Of a DNA stretch of 20,164 nucleotides, positions 16,919-20,164 are shown one piece after another. Positions within the stretch are counted from its first letter, which is position 1; each line of letters starts with the position of its first letter. The notes beneath the pieces are model-generated. The model saw only the letters and a list, made by a program, of their open reading frames with translations. It was not told the DNA's origin and did no database searches. Both the position numbers and the translations under genes were made by a program. Source of the stretch: a virus; IMG/VR virus record IMGVR_UViG_3300030419_000659, positions 1-20,164 of that record; one strand, 5' to 3'.

Positions 16919-18169
16919 AGTATATTAAAAGTAGATAAGCTCCATAGTGAAAGTGGGGCTAACTCTAATATTGAATTAGATGATTCCAGAAATGCTACAT
17001 GTAAAGGGAATCTTACAACAGATGGAAATTTAGCTGTTACTGGTACTTCAACATTTACTGGTACAGTAACACTTCCATCGGGTACAACTAGTGATACTCT
17101 TTCGTTTCGTAATGTTATAATTAACGGTGCGATGCAAGTATCTCAAAGAGGTACTTCAGAAACAGGGATATCATCAGCAGGTGCTTTCAGAAAAGCTCCT
17201 GATAGGTTTAAGTTTAGTGTAGATGATGGTACATGGACTGCCTCACAAGATAGTTCTGGACCTCCTGGTTTTGCTAATTCTTATAAAGTTGATTGCACAA
17301 CTGCTGACACATCTATTGCAGCAGGTAATGAAGTTAAATTAGATACTAAAATAGAAGGTCAAGACTTACAACATTTCTGTAAAGGTACTTCTAGTGCAAA
17401 GAAATTCTGTTTACAATTCTGGGTAAAGAGTAATAAGACAGGTAATTATGCTGTTCAAATGAGAGATCAGGATAATACCAGACATGTTTGTCATTTATAT
17501 ACAATCAGTTCAGCTGATACTTGGGAACAAAAGAAGGTAGTATTCCCCGCTGATACTACAGGTGCTTTCGGTGATGATAATGGAAATTCATTAACTATTA
17601 ATTGGTATTTATCAGTAGGTACTAATAAAACAAGTGGTACTATGGATACAGCATGGGCTTCTGTTACTGATGCAAATATAGCGGCAGGACATAATGTAAA
17701 CTTAGCTGATTCTACAAGTAACTATTTTAACATAACTGGTATTCAACTTGAAGCTGCTGATGCATGTACTGACTTTGAACATAGATCATTTCAAGATGAA
17801 TTATGGAGATGTCAGAGATATTGTTTCATGGTTCAAGGTAATTCAGCAGGTGAACCTAGTGGTTTCTTAGGATATGTAACTAGTGATGGTAGTAATGGTA
17901 AATCTAGTTACGCAATACGGTTCAATCCTCCACTAAGGGCTGGTCCTGCATATAGTGACAGTGGAACTGGTATGAAAATGTATGCCTATACAAACTCAGG
18001 TAGCTCAGGCAGTGGAAGAACTATGCCTGTATATAACGCCAACCCTAGTGATAACTCTTGTACAAATGCAAGAGTAGAATTTGAAGTTACTGGACATGGT
18101 TCCCCAGGTACATGTGGACAGTTATACTTTATGGAAGCAGGTTGGATGAAATTCGATGCAGAACTATGA
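16916..18169 (+). CDS. Fibre-associated adhesin-like protein, Cys-rich
   Basis: A 417-residue protein of a family common next to fibres in marine phages. Residues 1-62 form a fibre-like start (ILKVDKLHSESGANSNIELD, then 'GNLTTDGNLAVTGTSTFTGT'), which probably joins a fibre or trimer. From residue 63 comes a conserved core: 'VIINGAMQVSQRGTS' (67-81) and 'APDRFKF' (94-100), then a beta-sandwich-like region ('FWVKSNKTGNY', 'WYLSVGT') and the signature 'FNITGIQLEAADACTDFEHR' (271-290) with 'RCQRYCF'. Such cores resemble carbohydrate-binding beta-sandwiches. The final 110 residues are Gly/Ser/Asn-rich and look like a variable tip. Ten cysteines are present (29, 127, 155, 165, 192, 284, 299, 303, 382, 400), unusual for a phage fibre. 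There is no S74 chaperone. The start at 16916 has GGAGG and a one-base overlap. Family resemblance is good; sugar binding is inferred. Confidence 0.75.
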   Translation: MSILKVDKLHSESGANSNIELDDSRNATCKGNLTTDGNLAVTGTSTFTGTVTLPSGTTSDTLSFRNVIINGAMQVSQRGTSETGISSAGAFRKAPDRFKFSVDDGTWTASQDSSGPPGFANSYKVDCTTADTSIAAGNEVKLDTKIEGQDLQHFCKGTSSAKKFCLQFWVKSNKTGNYAVQMRDQDNTRHVCHLYTISSADTWEQKKVVFPADTTGAFGDDNGNSLTINWYLSVGTNKTSGTMDTAWASVTDANIAAGHNVNLADSTSNYFNITGIQLEAADACTDFEHRSFQDELWRCQRYCFMVQGNSAGEPSGFLGYVTSDGSNGKSSYAIRFNPPLRAGPAYSDSGTGMKMYAYTNSGSSGSGRTMPVYNANPSDNSCTNARVEFEVTGHGSPGTCGQLYFMEAGWMKFDAEL

Positions 18170-18351
18170 CTATTAGATACAAAAAATTACCAAATCTTGA
18201 CGATGGTACAGAGGCGATGACAGTTCGTCGCATTGAAACAGGAGAGCCTGATGTATGTGTCCCAATTCATCCTCCTAGCTGTCTTACAAATACATATTAT
18301 GTTGAATACAAAGCCTGGTTAGACGCAGGTAACACACCGGAGGCAGCATAA
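18166..18351 (+). CDS. Small conserved-type protein between fibre genes (61 aa)
   Basis: Small soluble protein of unknown function. The ATG at 18166 overlaps the upstream TGA in the ATGA arrangement and is preferred; a longer in-frame version from 18112 would lie wholly inside the upstream gene. The N-terminal half is charged (RYKKLPNLDDGTEAMTVRR), the middle is Pro-rich with Cys (VCVPIHPPSC), and the C-terminus is 'YVEYKAWLDAGNTPEAA'. A closing 'YxAWLxxGNTPEPA' pattern is frequent in short phage proteins beside fibre genes, which suggests a role in fibre assembly or as a minor fibre component; that is inference. There is no clear Shine-Dalgarno, so translation is probably coupled to the gene before. 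Its last codons contain the GGAGGCAG site for the next gene. Confidence 0.7.
   Translation: MTIRYKKLPNLDDGTEAMTVRRIETGEPDVCVPIHPPSCLTNTYYVEYKAWLDAGNTPEAA
18339..18343 (+). promoter_or_regulatory. Shine-Dalgarno GGAGG in the last codons of the 61-aa gene
   Basis: GGAGG lies eight bases before the ATG at 18352 and within the codons for Pro-Glu-Ala at the upstream C-terminus. The octamer GGAGGCAG is the same as at the two S74 fibre junctions. Confidence 0.75.
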
Positions 18352-19476
18352 ATGGCATTAACACAAATAAAAACAAATGCAATAGCAGATGATGCTGTGA
18401 CAGGAGCTAAGATAGCTGATGATACAGTAGCTGAAGCTAATATGGCTAATGATGCTATCAGTATAGCTGAAATTAAAGGTGATTCTGCTGGAGGTATACA
18501 TACCTTTGACGCAAATGGTAATCCAATGATTTTATCTACTGGTAGTGATGGACAAGTATTAACAGCAACAGGATCTGGAACACCTCCACAATTTGAAGAT
18601 TTACCTACAAGTGGAGCAACCTTATCTGGATCAACTAATGACACAGTTGTCACGGTTACAGGTGCTAACGCTATGCAAGGTGAATCCACTCTTAAATTTA
18701 CTAGCAATTATCTTCACCTAAATCACGCTAACGGTGGTGTAAGTTGGGGTACAGGAACACCAGGCTCATTTGGTACTTCTCCTTCAATTGGAATAGCTGA
18801 ACAGGCTGGATACCATTCAAGTGGTTCTGCAGTTGACGATTTAGTTATAGGTGCAAAGCATCAGAAAGCTGTCATTATTGGTACAACTTCTAATGCTTCT
18901 GGTGGACTAACTACTAGATTTTCAGTTGAAAATGATGGAGATGTACAGGTAAAAACTGGAAACCTAGTAATAGGAACATCTGGTAAAGGTATTGACTTTA
19001 GTGCAGATGCAAGTAACGCTGGAATGGATAATGAGCTCCTCGACGATTATGAAGAGGGTTATTTCACGTTTACTATGGACAGTGAAAACGGTGACGCTTG
19101 GACGTCAAGGGCTGGTTATACAAAGATGCGTTATGTAAAAATAGGTAATATGGTTACGTTTAGTGGTAAATATGAAACCAACTCTACTGGTGGTTCCCCG
19201 AGTGGAAGACTGCAAATAACGGGATTACCATTCGCTTCAATTGCTGCTACTGGTGATGCAAATAATACAAGGTCATTCCATGGATATATTAAAGGTATGT
19301 CCTCTGATGATAATATGATTATGCATCTATGGTGGATGGGTTCGAATAGCACAACCTTACTCGCTCACTCATTCTCTAATGATAACAATGGCGATATGCA
19401 ATCATTCACTACTTCTCAATTAGCTACATCCACCGTCTGGGAAGGCGACGTAACTGGAACTTATTTTACATCTTGA
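18352..19476 (+). CDS. Tail fibre-like protein with 'DDYEEG' C-terminal domain
   Basis: Fibre-like protein of 374 residues. Residues 1-45 consist of the same short repeats as the main fibre (NAIADDAVTGAKIADDTVAE), then 'GSDGQVLTATGSGTPPQFED', the usual linker in marine phage fibres. Residues 90-215 are beta-rich, with 'GESTLKFTSNYLHL' and 'GNLVIGTSGKGIDFSA'. Residues 228-374 begin with the marker 'ELLDDYEEG' followed by 'YTKMRYVKIGNMVTFSGKY' and 'LQITGLPF'. This is a C-terminal domain seen in many phage fibre and adhesin proteins, usually taken as the receptor-binding or trimer tip. Trp-rich positions (HLWWMG, VWEGD) may form part of the binding face; this is inference. There is no S74 motif. 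It starts directly after the 61-aa gene's stop with a good GGAGG site. Family call is secure; target unknown. Confidence 0.82.
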   Translation: MALTQIKTNAIADDAVTGAKIADDTVAEANMANDAISIAEIKGDSAGGIHTFDANGNPMILSTGSDGQVLTATGSGTPPQFEDLPTSGATLSGSTNDTVVTVTGANAMQGESTLKFTSNYLHLNHANGGVSWGTGTPGSFGTSPSIGIAEQAGYHSSGSAVDDLVIGAKHQKAVIIGTTSNASGGLTTRFSVENDGDVQVKTGNLVIGTSGKGIDFSADASNAGMDNELLDDYEEGYFTFTMDSENGDAWTSRAGYTKMRYVKIGNMVTFSGKYETNSTGGSPSGRLQITGLPFASIAATGDANNTRSFHGYIKGMSSDDNMIMHLWWMGSNSTTLLAHSFSNDNNGDMQSFTTSQLATSTVWEGDVTGTYFTS

Positions 19477-19479
19477 ACA

Positions 19480-19782
19480 ATGGCATTAACAGAAACAATC
19501 GAATACGACAAAATAGAAGTTGTCGGTGAATTTAAACACATACAAGTAAAGAAAGTGCATGTCATCAAAAGGGATGGCAGCGATGTTGCACGAGAAAATG
19601 AAAGGTATAGTTTAAATTGCGGGAAAATAAATTCAAGTAATGAATTCATTGCTAATCCTTTAACAAAAGAACCAGATGGAGTTACAGATATACCTGATGA
19701 GGTAAAGAATATTGCTAATCTTGTTTGGACTCAATCAGTTAAAGATGCATGGAAGGCTAAACTTATAGCAGATAAGGGGTAA
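19480..19782 (+). CDS. Small conserved-type protein of unknown function (100 aa)
   Basis: A 100-residue protein that I recognise only as a type of small protein found beside fibre genes in marine phages. The N-terminal half is a beta-like region with alternating Val/Ile and charges (IEYDKIEVVGEFKHIQVKKV, then 'VIKRDGSDVARE'). The C-terminal half is acidic and helical ('DIPDEVKNIANLVWTQSVKDAWKAK'), with no membrane segment or catalytic motif. No Shine-Dalgarno precedes the ATG at 19480, which lies three bases after the upstream stop. It starts with the same ATGGCATTAACA as the preceding gene. Function unknown; gene position suggests a virion-assembly or late-stage role, but nothing in the sequence proves it. 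Confidence 0.7.
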   Translation: MALTETIEYDKIEVVGEFKHIQVKKVHVIKRDGSDVARENERYSLNCGKINSSNEFIANPLTKEPDGVTDIPDEVKNIANLVWTQSVKDAWKAKLIADKG

Positions 19783-20164
19783 TGTCCATCATCCTCCCAC
19801 GCCCTAACTTACCTAAGGCTCTAGACATCCCTCAGATGTACCTGAGACAGCCTACAGCAGACGTTCCAGCCTTCCGCCCCATAGTGGTCCCTCCAGCCGA
19901 TTTGGAGCGTCCTGAGGAGACTGAGGCTACGGAGGAAGAGAAGAAGACAGAACAACCAGAACAACCCACCCTTAAAATACCTGTTATCGATATACAGATG
20001 CCAGTACCGGAAACAGCGGTAGTGGTAACTGCAGTAACAACAGCTGTCATAGCTGTAACAACAACTACTGTTACTCAATCTTTATTCGAACCAATCAAGA
20101 AAAAGGTTCAGAAACAGCTACAAGCCAAAGTTAATAAATGGAAGGAAAACAGGAAGAAAAAAAA
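19782..20164 (+). CDS. Pro-rich, single-membrane-segment phage protein, 3' truncated by the window end
   Basis: An open frame starts at ATG 19782 (one-base overlap with the upstream TAA) and stays open to the window edge, giving at least 127 residues. Residues 1-40 are Pro-rich (ILPRPNLPKALDIP, FRPIVVPPAD). Residues 42-62 are acidic (many Glu/Lys). Residues 78-98 are an uncharged hydrophobic segment with nine Thr, probably a membrane helix. Residues 106-127 are very basic (Lys/Arg). By the positive-inside rule the Lys-rich end would be cytoplasmic and the Pro-rich end outside or periplasmic. The architecture resembles a Pro-rich N-terminal/membrane/basic type I recall from cyanophages, annotated there as virion-associated. 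Its location after the fibres corresponds to the T7 holin/spanin area, so a lysis role is an alternative. The start region is more GC-rich than any neighbour. An AAGGGG purine run lies close to the start, so coupling is likely. Confidence 0.72.
   Translation, partial: MSIILPRPNLPKALDIPQMYLRQPTADVPAFRPIVVPPADLERPEETEATEEEKKTEQPEQPTLKIPVIDIQMPVPETAVVVTAVTTAVIAVTTTTVTQSLFEPIKKKVQKQLQAKVNKWKENRKKK

Noticed and set aside
18112-18168. Upstream start for the 61-aa gene that would make it 79 residues
   Set aside because: The extra residues lie wholly inside the end of the adhesin gene in another frame and look unlike the protein's own composition. The ATGA overlap at 18166 is a normal coupled start.
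16916-18169. Diversity-generating retroelement target in the variable adhesin tip
   Set aside because: There is no reverse transcriptase, template repeat or Asn/Ser-rich C-type lectin variable motif in the window, and no near-duplicate of the tip region.
19821-20078. Reverse-strand open frames opposite the final membrane protein
   Set aside because: Two overlapping frames of Cys/Ser-rich low-complexity sequence, opposite a + strand frame that has sensible protein architecture and a coupled start. They are antisense shadows of the GC-rich segment.
1-20164. Promoters, rho-independent terminators, tRNAs or CRISPR arrays
   Set aside because: Intergenic gaps are at most about 12 bases; I found no hairpin followed by a T run, no tRNA-like cloverleaf and no spaced direct repeats. 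Internal promoters inside coding sequence cannot be ruled out by eye.

Overview
The window is a gene-dense, AT-rich stretch of a tailed-phage genome. It holds twelve complete or partial structural-type genes plus one partial membrane-protein gene, all on the + strand, with almost no intergenic DNA. The order nozzle/tail tubular A, tail tubular B, three internal (ejected core) proteins, then tail fibre is the late virion order of T7-like podoviruses (T7 genes 11, 12, 14, 15, 16, 17). The AT-rich codon use, the large gp15/gp16-type proteins, and the small accessory and fibre-like genes after the main fibre suggest a marine T7-like phage. A cyanophage infecting Prochlorococcus or Synechococcus is my best guess, and the final Pro-rich/Thr-rich membrane protein fits that. 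The host is inferred from gene content recalled from such phages, not from a search. No tRNA, integrase, photosynthesis gene or polymerase is present to settle it.

Layout: 1-459 is the 3' end of the tail tubular protein A gene. 459-3437 is tail tubular protein B (nozzle), larger than the T7 protein and carrying two visible insertions. 3440-4375, 4388-7207 and 7209-11483 are the three internal virion proteins that would form the ejection conduit across the cell envelope. 11489-14404 is the main fibre, with a T7-type virion-anchoring N-terminus. 14404-19476 is an array of four more fibre or adhesin genes: two with C-terminal S74 intramolecular chaperones, one Cys-rich adhesin-like protein and one with a 'DDYEEG' C-terminal domain. 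A 61-residue protein lies inside this array. 19480-19782 encodes a 100-residue protein of unknown function, and 19782 to the window end encodes a membrane protein that runs off the edge.

How they work together: tubular A and B build the tail tube and nozzle below the portal, gp17 attaches at the tail, and the other fibre-like proteins probably diversify receptor binding. The internal proteins are ejected to carry DNA across the envelope. Most genes touch or overlap by 1-4 bases (TAATG, TAGTG, ATGA), so the set looks like one transcription unit with translational coupling. Several Shine-Dalgarno sequences sit inside the last codons of the upstream gene. I see no promoter, terminator or RNA gene inside the window.

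The most unusual parts are the five-member fibre array with near-identical gene junctions, the inserted modules in the nozzle protein, and the local composition shifts at several gene starts. I find no clear evidence of a wholly new system.
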